The notes under the pieces were generated by a model, which had not been told where the DNA came from, made no database searches, and saw only the letters and a program-made list of their open reading frames with translations. Source: Acidobacteriota bacterium (GTDB lineage Bacteria > Acidobacteriota > Blastocatellia > Pyrinomonadales > Pyrinomonadaceae). Taken from it: DNA of 32,417 nucleotides. This document shows, in pieces, positions 17,714 through 26,311 of the stretch. The stretch lies in assembly GCA_019639215.1 (NCBI GenBank), contig JAHBSH010000026.1, positions 1 to 32,417 on the forward strand, read 5' to 3'. Every line of letters starts with the position of its first letter. Position 1 is the stretch's first letter. The position numbers and the translations under genes were made by a program.

Positions 17714-18253
17714 ATGGCAAGACTTAAAGAAAAATACAGGAAAGAGGTCGCTCCGGCACTCGCCAAAGAATTTGACATCACGAACCCGATGGCAGTACCG
17801 AAGGTCGAAAAAGTGATCATCAATATGGGATTGGGCGAAGCAAGCTCAAATTCCAAGATCCTTGATGTCGCGGCAGAAGAACTTAAGGTGATAACCGGAC
17901 AGAAGCCCGTCATCACCAAGGCGAAAAAATCCATCGCTGCATTCAAGCTGCGACAGGGAATGAGCATCGGAACAATGGTAACGCTTCGCGGCGACCGTAT
18001 GTACGAATTTCTCGACCGCCTTATCTCGGTAGCTCTGCCACGCGTTCGCGATTTTCGCGGAATTTCCGGTAAGGCATTTGACGGCCGCGGAAACTATACG
18101 CTCGGCGTACGTGAGCAGATGATCTTTCCTGAGATCGATTTTAACAAGGTGGACAAGACACGCGGGATGAACATCTCGATCGTGACGACCGCTGTAAATG
18201 ACGAACAGGCACGTTCATTGTTGAAGGCGTTGGGAATGCCCTTTAGACAGTAG
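17714..18253 (+). CDS. rplE: 50S ribosomal protein L5
   Basis: L5 binds 5S rRNA in the central protuberance and contacts P-site tRNA. The 179 residues [20 protein letters not shown]...[20 protein letters not shown]...[33 protein letters not shown]...[31 protein letters not shown] are a full match in length and order. An ATG 51 bases upstream is in frame but its residues are not family-like. Confidence 0.98.
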   Translation: MARLKEKYRKEVAPALAKEFDITNPMAVPKVEKVIINMGLGEASSNSKILDVAAEELKVITGQKPVITKAKKSIAAFKLRQGMSIGTMVTLRGDRMYEFLDRLISVALPRVRDFRGISGKAFDGRGNYTLGVREQMIFPEIDFNKVDKTRGMNISIVTTAVNDEQARSLLKALGMPFRQ

Positions 18254-18263
18254 TTCAGAGTAT

Positions 18264-18292
18264 CGAGTTCCGAGAGTTCGGTCTATAACTCG
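18264..18292 (+). repeat. Hairpin in the rplE-rpsN spacer
   Basis: CGAGTT (18264-18269) pairs with AACTCG (18287-18292). GAAACAA and GAAACTT units follow. There is no Shine-Dalgarno before rpsN. Confidence 0.45.
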
Positions 18293-18313
18293 AAACAAGA
18301 AACTTTATTAGAT

Positions 18314-18619
18314 ATGGCAAAGATCAGCAAAGTTGTAATGAATGAGAACCGCAAACGCAGAGTTGCGTTGTGGGCAGAGCGGCGAGCCGCTTTGAAAAAG
18401 ATCATCAATGATCCGAAATCCTCGACGGAACAGGTTGACGAGGCGGTAGCAAAGCTTCAGAAGATGCCGCGTGATGCCAGCCCTGTCAGGGTCAGGAATC
18501 GCTGCTCGCAGACGGGCCGTCCGCGCGGATTCGTCAGGAAATTTGGTATTTCCCGCGTCGCCCTTAGAGGACTTGCCCTGGAAGGGCAGATTCCCGGCGT
18601 CGTCAAGTCGAGTTGGTAG
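18314..18619 (+). CDS. rpsN: 30S ribosomal protein S14 (zinc-free long type)
   Basis: S14 assembles late into the 30S head. This is the 101-residue long form: it has RNRCSQTGRPRGFVRKFGISRVALRGLALEGQIPGVVKSSW at the end and a single Cys, so it lacks the four-cysteine zinc site of the short form. The zinc-bearing S4 and L36 in this same cluster show that the organism has not dropped zinc from all its ribosomal proteins. Confidence 0.97.
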   Translation: MAKISKVVMNENRKRRVALWAERRAALKKIINDPKSSTEQVDEAVAKLQKMPRDASPVRVRNRCSQTGRPRGFVRKFGISRVALRGLALEGQIPGVVKSSW

Positions 18620-18627
18620 TCTGAGGA

Positions 18628-18683
18628 CGGATCGCCGAACACCGATCAAGGCAGTGACCTTTGATCATGCGGCGGACGATCCG
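18628..18683 (+). repeat. Nested two-level hairpin before rpsH
   Basis: An outer 7-bp pair CGGATCG (18628-18634) / CGATCCG (18677-18683), extended by CCG/CGG, encloses an inner pair GATCAAGG (18644-18651) / CCTTTGATC (18658-18666) with one bulged T. The gap of 161 bases before rpsH continues with ATTCCGA/ATTCCGC units (18741-18754) and ends in a GGAG ribosome site. S8 is the known autoregulator of this operon in enterobacteria, so a control role is possible. Confidence 0.55.
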
Positions 18684-18780
18684 GATGAGAGAAATATCGG
18701 AACGGACAAGGCAGATGTGACGGAAATGAACCGCACTCAGCATTCCGAATTCCGCATTATTTGACGGAGTAGAAACAGTA

Positions 18781-19173
18781 ATGACAGATCCAATAGCCGA
18801 TATGCTTACACGCATCCGAAACGCCATCGCCGCGAACCATACGCGCGTTGACATTCCGGGTTCAAAGCTCAAGCTTGAAGTTGCGCGCATCCTCAAAGAG
18901 GAAGGCTACATAAACAATTTCACCACCAAGGGCGAAGGCACGAAATACGTGATCCGCGTTTTCCTGCGGTATGATGCAAAGGGCGTTTCGTCCATAACGC
19001 ATCTTTCGCGTGTCTCAAAGCCGGGACGCCGCGTTTACGTAGGCTCCGCCGATATTCCAAGAGTGCTTGGCGGTTACGGAATAAATATCGTATCGACCTC
19101 AAGAGGGTTGATGAGTGGAAAGAAGGCTCGCGCCGAAAAGATCGGCGGCGAGATACTTGCCGAGGTTTATTAG
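18781..19173 (+). CDS. rpsH: 30S ribosomal protein S8
   Basis: S8 binds the central domain of 16S rRNA and in enterobacteria represses the spc operon. The 130 residues are [44 protein letters not shown] at the start and [36 protein letters not shown] at the end, as expected. GGAG lies 11 bases before the ATG. Confidence 0.98.
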   Translation: MTDPIADMLTRIRNAIAANHTRVDIPGSKLKLEVARILKEEGYINNFTTKGEGTKYVIRVFLRYDAKGVSSITHLSRVSKPGRRVYVGSADIPRVLGGYGINIVSTSRGLMSGKKARAEKIGGEILAEVY

Positions 19174-19199
19174 AGACCGGACTTCGATCTTGGGACTTT

Positions 19200-19217
19200 G
19201 GCCTTTATATTAAGGCC
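19200..19217 (+). repeat. Hairpin in the rpsH-rplF spacer
   Basis: GGCCTT-TATATT-AAGGCC is a perfect 6-bp stem. It lies 26 bases after the rpsH stop and about 40 before the rplF start, flanked by GACCGGA/CCGGAGACC units. Confidence 0.55.
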
Positions 19218-19257
19218 GATAGAAAACCGGAGACCGAATGCCAACGACCAGAGATTT

Positions 19258-19818
19258 ATGTCTAGAGTAGGAAAAAAACCGATCACGATCCCAGCAGGCG
19301 TGACCGTCACCATCAAGGACGAAGAACTTGAGGTAAAGGGACCAAAAGGGACACTGACGACACCGGTGCCAAAGGGCGTGAAGTTCTCTCAGGAAGAGGG
19401 AACGCTTGTGGCAGAGCGGTCAGGCAACGATATCGCCGCATTTCACGGCCTTGCGCGTGCCCTTGCTAACAACGCTGTTGTCGGTGTGACCGAAGGTTTC
19501 AGCAAGCAGATGGACGTGGTTGGCGTCGGTTATAAGGCTGACGTTCAGGGCAACAAGATCCTTTTCTCACTGGGATATTCGCATCCGATAGAATACGCGT
19601 TGCCGGCAGGTATCGAAGCAAAGGCAGAGCGTATCAATACAAAGACGTCGATCAACCAGTATCAGACGACCCTGACGCTCTCCGGCATTGACAAGCAAAA
19701 GCTTGGTCAGGTCGCCGCTGAGCTGAACCGCCTGCGTAAACCTGATGCATATAAGGGCAAAGGCGTTCGTTACGCCGACAAGCTCTACAAGCTGAAGCCG
19801 GGCAAGACAGGTAAGTAA
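19258..19818 (+). CDS. rplF: 50S ribosomal protein L6
   Basis: L6 lies near the factor-binding centre. The 186 residues start [31 protein letters not shown] and include [37 protein letters not shown] and the C-terminal [37 protein letters not shown]. The frame is open for 60 bases upstream, but those residues are not L6, so the ATG at this start is preferred. No Shine-Dalgarno. Confidence 0.97.
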   Translation: MSRVGKKPITIPAGVTVTIKDEELEVKGPKGTLTTPVPKGVKFSQEEGTLVAERSGNDIAAFHGLARALANNAVVGVTEGFSKQMDVVGVGYKADVQGNKILFSLGYSHPIEYALPAGIEAKAERINTKTSINQYQTTLTLSGIDKQKLGQVAAELNRLRKPDAYKGKGVRYADKLYKLKPGKTGK

Positions 19819-19967
19819 TTGCGGAATGCGGAGTTCGGAATGCGGAATACAGTTTCCATCCGGTCCGCTAACAGTTAAGAGCGAGAGCTTATTGAAGATA
19901 AAGTATTTAGGACACTGCGAGACATCAGATCGATAAATTCCGCGATCCGCGTTCCGCATTCCGAATT
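19818..19967 (+). repeat. Long-range inverted heptamer arrays before rplR
   Basis: The left array (19818-19848) has four GCGGAAT-type 7-nt units and the right array (19937-19967) has four ATTCCGC-type units, the reverse complement with few mismatches, so the ends can pair over about 30 bases around an 88-base loop. The right array runs up to 6 bases before the rplR ATG. GCATTCCGAATT at 19956-19967 is also found exactly at 18740-18751 before rpsH. Confidence 0.75.
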
Positions 19968-19973
19968 AGAGAT

Positions 19974-20366
19974 ATGGCACAAAAGAGCAGAGCAGATATT
20001 CGCCGGGGTGTTCACAGCCGCATTCGCAAGAAAGTTCGCGGTTCGGCAGAACGCCCAAGGCTCGCGGTCTATCGCAGCCTGAATCACATTTACGCTCAGG
20101 TCATAGACGATGACAACGGGCGTACGCTGGCAACCGCTTCGACCACTGAAAAATCATTGGCCGGAAATACCGGCGGCAATGTAGAGGCAGCACAGCGTGT
20201 AGGCAAGGCAATAGCCGAACGGGCAACGGCGGCTGGTGTTTCCAGCGTGGTCTTTGACCGTGGAGGATATGTTTATCATGGCCGCGTAAAGGCGTTGATC
20301 GACGCTGCCCGCGAAGGCGGGCTTGGCCAGAGCGAGAAGGCTGAAGCAGCGGCGGAGGCCGAATAA
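19974..20366 (+). CDS. rplR: 50S ribosomal protein L18
   Basis: L18 binds 5S rRNA with L5. The 130 residues contain [84 protein letters not shown], all typical. A short Ala/Glu tail ([10 protein letters not shown]) ends the protein, a mild version of the tails on L4, L22 and S17. It is followed closely by rpsE. Confidence 0.97.
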   Translation: MAQKSRADIRRGVHSRIRKKVRGSAERPRLAVYRSLNHIYAQVIDDDNGRTLATASTTEKSLAGNTGGNVEAAQRVGKAIAERATAAGVSSVVFDRGGYVYHGRVKALIDAAREGGLGQSEKAEAAAEAE

Positions 20367-20376
20367 TAGGATCGTA

Positions 20377-20883
20377 ATGAAAAGCAACAACAGAATTTCT
20401 CCGAACGGACTGATACTCAAGGACCAGCTGATCCACATCAATCGCGTTACCAAGGTCGTCAAGGGCGGTAAGAACATGTCGTTCGCCGCATTGGTCGTCG
20501 TCGGTGACGAGAACGGACACGTCGGCTTTGGCACAGGAAAGGCTAAAGAGGTACCGAACGCCATCAAAAAGGCGGTCGAAGCGGCAAAGAACAATCTTAT
20601 TCGCGTACCGCTTATCGAAGGCACGCTTCCGCATGAACTGATCGGTGAGTACGGCGCAGGACGCGTTCTGCTGAAACCGGCCAAAGAAGGTACAGGCGTT
20701 ATCGCCGGCGGAGCGGTCCGCCTTGTGCTTCAGGCTCTGGGCGTTCACAATGTTAGAACAAAGATACTTGGCTCAAACAACGCACACAATGTTGTCCGCG
20801 CCACATTCAACGGACTTACAAGAATGAAGGATCCGCTTGAGGTAGCACGGTTGAGAGGCAAGCAGGTTGAAGAGTTGGTATAG
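20377..20883 (+). CDS. rpsE: 30S ribosomal protein S5
   Basis: S5 is at the mRNA entry and shapes decoding fidelity. The 168 residues include [50 protein letters not shown] and [49 protein letters not shown], the double-strand-RNA-binding and C-terminal domains. The open frame continues into rplR, but AGGA before this ATG and the family N-terminus decide the start. Confidence 0.97.
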   Translation: MKSNNRISPNGLILKDQLIHINRVTKVVKGGKNMSFAALVVVGDENGHVGFGTGKAKEVPNAIKKAVEAAKNNLIRVPLIEGTLPHELIGEYGAGRVLLKPAKEGTGVIAGGAVRLVLQALGVHNVRTKILGSNNAHNVVRATFNGLTRMKDPLEVARLRGKQVEELV

Positions 20884-20893
20884 CTGTAAGATA

Positions 20894-20935
20894 CAGAGTT
20901 GCGGGATCGGTTTGACTACCGATTGGTAAACTCTG
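20894..20935 (+). repeat. Nested hairpin before rpmD
   Basis: The outer pair CAGAGTT (20894-20900) / AACTCTG (20929-20935) encloses the inner pair ATCGGT (20906-20911) / ACCGAT (20918-20923), separated by symmetric 5-base internal loops. Thirteen pairs in 42 bases is a strong fold. It sits 10 bases after rpsE and 30 before the rpmD ATG. Confidence 0.65.
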
Positions 20936-20965
20936 AAATTCGGCAGCACCGGAACTAAAAACGCA

Positions 20966-21169
20966 ATGGCAAAGAAGAAGGAAAACGACAGCGCAGGGAA
21001 TATCAGGATACAGTACTATCGCAGTTCGATAGGATATTCCAAAAAGCAGAAGGAGATCGTCCGCAGCCTTGGCATCACCAAGCTGAATCAGACGGTCGAG
21101 CGCGAGGACACGCCGTCCATGCGCGGCATTGTGGCCAAGGTGCCGCATCTTCTCAGGATAGTGGAATAG
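20966..21169 (+). CDS. rpmD: 50S ribosomal protein L30
   Basis: The 67-residue protein holds the family core IRIQYYRSSIGYSKKQKEIVRSLGITKLNQTVEREDTPSMRGIVAKVPHLLRIVE. L30 is a peripheral 50S protein, absent in some bacteria. An N-terminal Lys-rich addition (MAKKKENDSAGN) is slightly longer than usual. No Shine-Dalgarno is visible. Confidence 0.96.
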   Translation: MAKKKENDSAGNIRIQYYRSSIGYSKKQKEIVRSLGITKLNQTVEREDTPSMRGIVAKVPHLLRIVE

Positions 21170-21190
21170 ACTTAGGAATGCTGGATGGCT

Positions 21191-21217
21191 ATGTTCGCTG
21201 CGAACATTCATCATTCG
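21191..21217 (+). repeat. Palindrome and ATTCNNN units before rplO
   Basis: ATGTTCGC (21191-21198) and GCGAACAT (21200-21207) form a near-perfect palindrome with one central base. It merges into 7-nt ATTCNNN units whose ATTCATCATTCG (21206-21217) exactly matches 12814-12825 before rplB. Confidence 0.6.
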
Positions 21218-21242
21218 GCATTCGTAATGCATAATTAAAATC

Positions 21243-21716
21243 ATGGCATTATCATTGAACAATTTGAAGCCGGCCGCAGGATCGACCCATAAAAAGAAGC
21301 GTGTCGGACGCGGACCCGGTTCGGGCCTGGGCAAGACCTCCGGCCGCGGACACAAGGGGCAAAAATCCCGTTCAGGCTACAGCAGCCGTCCCGGATTTGA
21401 AGGCGGCCAGATGCCGCTCCAGCGTCGTCTGCCAAAGCGCGGATTCACTAACATCTTCAAGAAAGAGTGGATCGAGATCAGCCTTGCAAAGATCGAAGCG
21501 AGCTTTAACGCAGGTGATGAGGTCACACCGGAGATACTTCACGAACGCGGACTTATCAAAAAGGCGAAGCATGATCTGGTGGTGCTGGGTAACGGTGACG
21601 TAACGAAAGCCCTGAAAATATCGGCACACAGATTTACAAAGACCGCTAAGGACAAGATCGAGAAGGCAGGCGGAACCGCCACCGAGATCGTCAAGGCCAA
21701 ATCGGCTGAGGCTTGA
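21243..21716 (+). CDS. rplO: 50S ribosomal protein L15
   Basis: L15 joins late 50S assembly. The 157 residues begin [45 protein letters not shown] and include [19 protein letters not shown], typical of the family. It is followed by secY after 75 bases, the normal order. Confidence 0.97.
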   Translation: MALSLNNLKPAAGSTHKKKRVGRGPGSGLGKTSGRGHKGQKSRSGYSSRPGFEGGQMPLQRRLPKRGFTNIFKKEWIEISLAKIEASFNAGDEVTPEILHERGLIKKAKHDLVVLGNGDVTKALKISAHRFTKTAKDKIEKAGGTATEIVKAKSAEA

Positions 21717-21791
21717 GTTCAGTAACGCAGCAGAAGCATAGCTCTGCCGCAGTAAACCGCTCTTTTGCGGCGAGACACAGAACGGAATAAT

Positions 21792-23210
21792 ATGGAGAAG
21801 TTTTTCAGCGCCATTCAGAATATGTTCAGCATTCCTGAGCTGCGTAAACGCATTTTGTTTACGCTCGGGCTGCTGGCTATATATCGTTTAGGTGCGCACG
21901 TGGCCGCTCCGGGTATTGACAAGGTTCGTCTTGAGCAGATGTGGGGCGAGGTGTCAGGAACACTTCTGGGTGTGCTTGATCTGTTTTCGGGCGGAAACTT
22001 TAGAACGATCTCTGTTTTTGCTCTTGGCGTCATGCCATACATCACGGCATCTATCATCATGCAATTGATGCCGGTACTTTCGCCTGCGGTCAAAAGGATC
22101 CAGGAAGAGGGTGAGGTCGGACGGCAGAAACTCAATCAGTACACACGCTACTTGACCGTTGTTCTTTGTACCGTCCAGACGTTCTTTGTTGCAACATGGC
22201 TTAGCCGCAACGGCATTATCACCAATTCGTGGCCTGCCACATTGATGATCGTCGTTACGCTTACGACCGGTACGATATTCGTTATGTGGCTCGGTGAGCA
22301 GATAACGGAACGCGGCGTCGGCAACGGTATATCTCTGCTTATCTTTGCAGGTATCGTAATAGGATTGCCTAATGCGGTCTTGCAGGTTTCCGGACGTGTA
22401 GGTGCGGGTGATGCAATGCAGACACTCGGCGTTGTTTTCCTCGTCGCTGTGCTCGTGGCACTGATAGCCGTGATAGTTTACATCGAATCGGCTCGACGGA
22501 AGATACCGATAACTTACGCAAGCCGGCGTGTAGGCAACCAGACATTTCAGGGACAGGAAACATCGCTTCCGCTGAAGATAAACATGGGCGGTGTTATTCC
22601 GGTCATCTTTGCTTCGTCGGTTCTTGCGATGCCGCAGACGATACTGTCGGCTTTTCCGCCGGATCAGAATGACCCGAACGCCACGTGGTCAAAGATACAC
22701 GCTTTCTTTCAGCAGTTTCATGGCGGCGATCCGTATTATGAACTCGTATTCATTTCGCTGATCGTTATCTTTACGTTCTTTTACATCACGATCGTTTTCA
22801 ACGTGGATGACGTTTCGGATAACCTCCGTAAGCATGGCGGATTTATCGCCGGCATTCGTCCCGGAGCTCCGACCGCTGATTATCTGAACACGATCCTTAC
22901 ACGACTGACGACAGTTGGTGCGATATATCTCGCTCTGGTGTGTTTCATTCCGCAGGTGCTTTTAAGCGGATTCCGTGTAGCCCGCTTGCCGTTCATCGGT
23001 GAAACGCTCGATGCATTTTTATCATCGACGCCAGGGCTTAGCTGGATACCGACCGGATTGGGATACCAGTTCTTTTTCGGCGGAACATCATTGCTCATCC
23101 TTGTAGGTGTGGCAATGGACACCGCAGCCCAGATCGAGGCACAGCTTGTCATGCGCAATTATGAGGGCTTCCTCGGCGCCGGATCGAGGCTGCGCGGTCG
23201 TCGCAATTAG
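21792..23210 (+). CDS. secY: Protein translocase subunit SecY
   Basis: SecY is the channel of the Sec translocon in the inner membrane, with SecE and SecG, for export and membrane insertion. The 472 residues carry ten membrane segments. Visible motifs are the N-terminal [30 protein letters not shown], the plug-region [35 protein letters not shown], and [14 protein letters not shown] [17 protein letters not shown] start 27 bases upstream in frame exists but is not family-like. It is somewhat longer than E. coli SecY (443). Confidence 0.97.
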   Translation: MEKFFSAIQNMFSIPELRKRILFTLGLLAIYRLGAHVAAPGIDKVRLEQMWGEVSGTLLGVLDLFSGGNFRTISVFALGVMPYITASIIMQLMPVLSPAVKRIQEEGEVGRQKLNQYTRYLTVVLCTVQTFFVATWLSRNGIITNSWPATLMIVVTLTTGTIFVMWLGEQITERGVGNGISLLIFAGIVIGLPNAVLQVSGRVGAGDAMQTLGVVFLVAVLVALIAVIVYIESARRKIPITYASRRVGNQTFQGQETSLPLKINMGGVIPVIFASSVLAMPQTILSAFPPDQNDPNATWSKIHAFFQQFHGGDPYYELVFISLIVIFTFFYITIVFNVDDVSDNLRKHGGFIAGIRPGAPTADYLNTILTRLTTVGAIYLALVCFIPQVLLSGFRVARLPFIGETLDAFLSSTPGLSWIPTGLGYQFFFGGTSLLILVGVAMDTAAQIEAQLVMRNYEGFLGAGSRLRGRRN

Positions 23211-23229
23211 AATTTGACAATCACTACGG

Positions 23230-23308
23230 CGCAGAGGCACGGAGCCATGCCGGCAATAGGTCTGTAATAAATGACCAGATTGCCATAAAGGCCTTCCATT
23301 ACTCTGCG
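23230..23308 (+). repeat. Nested inverted repeats before adk
   Basis: CGCAGAG (23230-23236) / CTCTGCG (23302-23308) encloses GGCAAT (23252-23257) / ATTGCC (23279-23284). Both are perfect. This fills most of the 124-base secY-adk gap. Confidence 0.55.
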
Positions 23309-23334
23309 TCTTGGCGTCTTTAGGGACGAAAGGG

Positions 23335-23979
23335 ATGAAGAAGATAATAGTTTTGATAGGAGCACCGGGAGCCGGAAAGGGGACTCAGGCAAGGCTGCTT
23401 CAGGAACGTGTCGGTATTCCGCAGATATCAACGGGCGATATGTTTCGCGAGATGAAGACGCTCGATACGCCGCTTGCACGTGAAGTGCAGGAGATCATGG
23501 CATCAGGCAAACTGGTCTCTGATGATGTGACATACCGGATCGTTAAAGAGCGGACGTCACGCGATGATTGCCGCGACGGATATATCCTGGACGGTTACCC
23601 GAGAACATCGGCACAGGCCGAACAGCTTGAGGAACTTTCAAAAGAACAGGGAATGGACGTCATAGCCATTGAGGTTGACGTTCCTCGCGGTGAACTGATG
23701 AAACGTCTGACCGGAAGGCGGTCGTGTCCCGAATGCGGCGAGATCTACAATGTGTATTTCAAACCGCCAAAGAACGAAGGTTTCTGTGACCTGCACCCCG
23801 AGGTCGAGCTTCAGCACCGTTCTGATGACCACGAGGACAAGGTTGCGACACGGCTTGAGGTCTATGATGAGCTGACAAAGCCGCTTTTGGATCATTACGC
23901 TTCATCTGGCCGGCTCGAGAAGATAGACGGAACCGGCGACGTGGAAGCGATCTATACCGAGCTTGCAAAGTTCGTTTAG
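23335..23979 (+). CDS. adk: Adenylate kinase
   Basis: Adenylate kinase interconverts ATP + AMP and 2 ADP in the cytoplasm. The 214 residues show the P-loop GAPGAGKGT (9-17), the AMP-site STGDMFR and DGYPRT, and a long LID domain with Cys131-x2-Cys134 and Cys151-x2-His154, a zinc site in which the last ligand is His rather than the common Cys or Asp. The frame is open 24 bases upstream, but MKKIIVLIG is the family start and AAGGG stands in front. Confidence 0.97.
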   Translation: MKKIIVLIGAPGAGKGTQARLLQERVGIPQISTGDMFREMKTLDTPLAREVQEIMASGKLVSDDVTYRIVKERTSRDDCRDGYILDGYPRTSAQAEQLEELSKEQGMDVIAIEVDVPRGELMKRLTGRRSCPECGEIYNVYFKPPKNEGFCDLHPEVELQHRSDDHEDKVATRLEVYDELTKPLLDHYASSGRLEKIDGTGDVEAIYTELAKFV

Positions 23980-24057
23980 TGAGGCGAAATGGGCTTGAGC
24001 CGTTCAACAATTCGTGGAGGAATGGCTTCTGTTTCAGAATTTTTGTTGGGTAAGAAA

Positions 24058-24870
24058 ATGATCGTTGCTAAATCACAAAAAGATATGGAGAAAATGCGTG
24101 CCGTCGGCGAACTTATTGCCGAGGTGCGTGAAACCCTCCGTGCAATGGTCAAACCCGGCATTTCGACGCTTGAGCTTAACGCCGCAGCGGAAAAAATGAT
24201 GCGTGACGCCGGAGCGATACCGACATTTATCGGATATGCCCCGCACGGAATGATCCCATTTCCTTTTGCGATATGTGCCTCTGTAAATGAACAGGTCGTT
24301 CACGGATTTTCAACCGAGAAGCCGCTCGAAGAAGGTGACATCATTTCAATGGACATGGCGTGTACGCTGAACGGTTTTGTCGGCGACACAGCAACGACCG
24401 TTCCGGTGGGAAATGTTGCAGACGACATCCTCCAACTGATCCGCGTTACCGAAGAGTGTCTTGATAGAGCAATAGATCAATGCCGCCCGAACAGGCGTCT
24501 TGGCGACCTCGGCTGGGCAGTTCAGGAACATGCCGAAGCACATGGCTACGGAATAGTTCGTGATTACACAGGCCACGGTATTGGCAGAAAGATGCACGAG
24601 GCTCCGCAGATACCTAATTATGGTCGTCCGGGTACGAAAGAAAGGATCAGGGCGGGATATTGTTTTGCAATTGAGCCTATGCTCAACATGGGAACGCCCC
24701 AGACAAAGACGCTCGCGGACAAATGGACGGTCGTAACGCTGGACGGTAAGCCGTCAGCACACGCCGAACATACGGTCGCAGTTACAGCGGACGGGCCTGA
24801 GATCCTGACGCTCACAAAAGAGCAAAAAGCAAAGATCAGCGGCGGAAATGTTAAAACAGCCGCGACGTGA
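24058..24870 (+). CDS. map: Methionine aminopeptidase, type I
   Basis: This enzyme removes the N-terminal methionine from new proteins. The two-metal site is complete: Asp99 (SMDMAC), Asp110 (GFVGDTATT), His173 (TGHGIG), Glu206 (AIEPML) and Glu237 (HAEHT), with the substrate-site His82 in VVHG. The length of 270 residues fits type I. Two earlier in-frame ATGs exist (23989, 10 bases after adk, and 24022, right after GGAGG). They would add up to 23 residues not typical of the family, so the true start is uncertain. Confidence 0.95.
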   Translation: MIVAKSQKDMEKMRAVGELIAEVRETLRAMVKPGISTLELNAAAEKMMRDAGAIPTFIGYAPHGMIPFPFAICASVNEQVVHGFSTEKPLEEGDIISMDMACTLNGFVGDTATTVPVGNVADDILQLIRVTEECLDRAIDQCRPNRRLGDLGWAVQEHAEAHGYGIVRDYTGHGIGRKMHEAPQIPNYGRPGTKERIRAGYCFAIEPMLNMGTPQTKTLADKWTVVTLDGKPSAHAEHTVAVTADGPEILTLTKEQKAKISGGNVKTAAT

Positions 24871-24931
24871 CTTGAAAGTCGCGTTAAAAAAGGTTAACAT
24901 TAACGGTTTGTCCAACTATGCGTAAAGTTGG
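24861..24931 (+). repeat. Two hairpins between map and infA
   Basis: CGCGAC (24861-24866) pairs with GTCGCG (24878-24883) across the map stop codon and is followed by TTAAAAAAGG. CCAAC (24912-24916) pairs with GTTGG (24927-24931) just before infA. Neither has a T-run of terminator type. Confidence 0.45.
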
Positions 24932-24942
24932 CTTAAAAGTTT

Positions 24943-25164
24943 ATGTCCAAGGAAGAAGCGATAGAGGTAACCGCCACGGTGCTGGAAACCCTTCCGAACG
25001 CGCTTTTTAAGGTAGCGGTCGATGGGAATCAGCACGAGGTTCTGGCGCATGTTTCAGGTAAAATGCGTAAGAACTTCATAAGAATACTGCCGGGCGACAA
25101 AGTGCTGGTAGAGCTTTCCCCGTACGATCTGGGGAAAGGGCGGATCACGTATCGTTATAAATAG
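24943..25164 (+). CDS. infA: Translation initiation factor IF-1
   Basis: IF-1 occupies the A site during initiation. The 73 residues form a single S1/OB fold: [73 protein letters not shown], so close to the family norm that no doubt remains. Confidence 0.98.
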   Translation: MSKEEAIEVTATVLETLPNALFKVAVDGNQHEVLAHVSGKMRKNFIRILPGDKVLVELSPYDLGKGRITYRYK

Positions 25165-25194
25165 GAATTTTAAGTACAGGCGTTTGGTGTCATT

Positions 25195-25308
25195 ATGAAA
25201 GTACGTCCTTCAGTAAAAAAGATCTGCGATAAGTGCAAGATCATTCATCGTAGGGGTGTTGTCCGGGTCATTTGTGAAAACCCGAAGCACAAGCAGCGCC
25301 AAGGATAG
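25195..25308 (+). CDS. rpmJ: 50S ribosomal protein L36
   Basis: L36 is a 37-residue zinc protein of the 50S. The translation [20 protein letters not shown]...[13 protein letters not shown] has the zinc ligands Cys11, Cys14, Cys27 and His32, so it is the zinc-binding (C+) form. It stands between infA and rpsM as in most bacteria. Confidence 0.97.
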   Translation: MKVRPSVKKICDKCKIIHRRGVVRVICENPKHKQRQG

Positions 25309-25326
25309 GATTTTTCAGGAGAGAAT

Positions 25327-25710
25327 ATGGCTCGTGTAGCAGGTGTTGATTTACCGCCCGGTAAAAGGGCAGAGATAGGGTTGACCTACATCTATGGTGT
25401 GGGAAGGTCAAGAGCGACCGACATCCTCGGAAAGGCAGGTATCGGTGTTGACGTCAAGATCCGTGATCTGACCGAAGACGAACTCAACAAGATCAGAACC
25501 ATCCTTGATCAGGACGGAGATATTGAGGGTGACCTTCGCAAGCGTGTCCAGATGGACATCAAGCGTTTGATGGACATCGGCTGTTATCGCGGCCTTAGAC
25601 ATCGCAGAAGTTTGCCGGTTCGCGGACAGCGCACGTCGACCAACGCCCGCACCCGCAAGGGGCCGCGTAAGGCCGCAGTCGCCAAGAAGAAGGCTCCGGG
25701 CAAGAAATAG
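25327..25710 (+). CDS. rpsM: 30S ribosomal protein S13
   Basis: S13 is a 30S head protein that forms inter-subunit bridges and touches P-site tRNA. The 127 residues start [30 protein letters not shown] and end in the basic [28 protein letters not shown] tail. A good AGGAGAG precedes the ATG. It opens the alpha section. Confidence 0.98.
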   Translation: MARVAGVDLPPGKRAEIGLTYIYGVGRSRATDILGKAGIGVDVKIRDLTEDELNKIRTILDQDGDIEGDLRKRVQMDIKRLMDIGCYRGLRHRRSLPVRGQRTSTNARTRKGPRKAAVAKKKAPGKK

Positions 25711-25731
25711 GTTATGAGTTGATGGTTTATT

Positions 25732-25743
25732 GGGCTTTGGCCC
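25732..25743 (+). repeat. Short GC hairpin before rpsK
   Basis: GGGC-TTTG-GCCC occurs in the 68-base rpsM-rpsK gap. ACTCTAA/ACTCGAG/ACTAAAG units of 7 nt follow up to the rpsK ATG, with no Shine-Dalgarno. Confidence 0.4.
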
Positions 25744-25778
25744 TAAACCCGTGACTCTAAACTCGAGACTAAAGAAAA

Positions 25779-26177
25779 ATGGCAAAAGCAACAGGTAAGA
25801 AAAAGGTATTCAAGAAAAAGGAGCGGAAGAATATTCCGGTCGGTATCGTTCATATTTCAGCGTCGTTCAATAACACGCTGATCTCGATAACCGACAGCCA
25901 GGGCAATCTGATCGCTCAGTCGTCATCCGGAGCACGCGGTTTTCGCGGTTCACGTAAAGGAACGCCTTTCGCCGCTCAACAGGCGGCCGGTGAGGTCGCC
26001 CGTAAGGCGGTCGAGGCAGGAATGCGTGAGGCTGAAGTTCGCGTGAAAGGACCGGGCGGCGGTCGTGAATCGGCGATCAGGGCAGTTGCACAGGCCGGGA
26101 TACGCGTTACGTCAATTCGTGACACCACGCCCATCCCGCACAACGGCTGCAGACCTCCAAAGCGTCGCAGAGTTTGA
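25779..26177 (+). CDS. rpsK: 30S ribosomal protein S11
   Basis: S11 is on the 30S platform at the mRNA exit. The 132 residues have [19 protein letters not shown], the [20 protein letters not shown] stretch and the invariant end [16 protein letters not shown]. The N-terminal 15 residues are Lys-rich. Confidence 0.98.
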   Translation: MAKATGKKKVFKKKERKNIPVGIVHISASFNNTLISITDSQGNLIAQSSSGARGFRGSRKGTPFAAQQAAGEVARKAVEAGMREAEVRVKGPGGGRESAIRAVAQAGIRVTSIRDTTPIPHNGCRPPKRRRV

Positions 26178-26197
26178 TTTTTATTCATTTCCGTGGT

Positions 26198-26292
26198 GCC
26201 GGGCATTTGGTGTTCCGGCGAATTTCGCGGAGCTTGATCCGAAAGGACGAAGGGAACTTCACCCGTAAACTTTCCCGCTATGAAAATAGCGG
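26198..26292 (+). promoter_or_regulatory. Structured leader before rpsD
   Basis: The 134-base rpsK-rpsD gap contains GCCGG (26198-26202) / CCGGC (26215-26219) and a perfect CCGCTA-TGAAAA-TAGCGG hairpin (26275-26292), 19 bases before the rpsD ATG and just ahead of its GAGGAAG ribosome site. S4 represses the alpha operon in enterobacteria by binding a leader; a similar role here is inferred, not shown. Confidence 0.4.
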
Positions 26293-26311
26293 AAGCTAAT
26301 AAGAGGAAGAT

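Noticed and set aside
20101..20748. Long minus-strand frame across rplR-rpsE
   Set aside because: Antisense shadow of two confident ribosomal protein genes.
24022..24060. map start at the ATG after GGAGG
   Set aside because: The GGAGG is only one base from that ATG, too close to act, and the extra residues are not seen in type I enzymes; kept as an open alternative.
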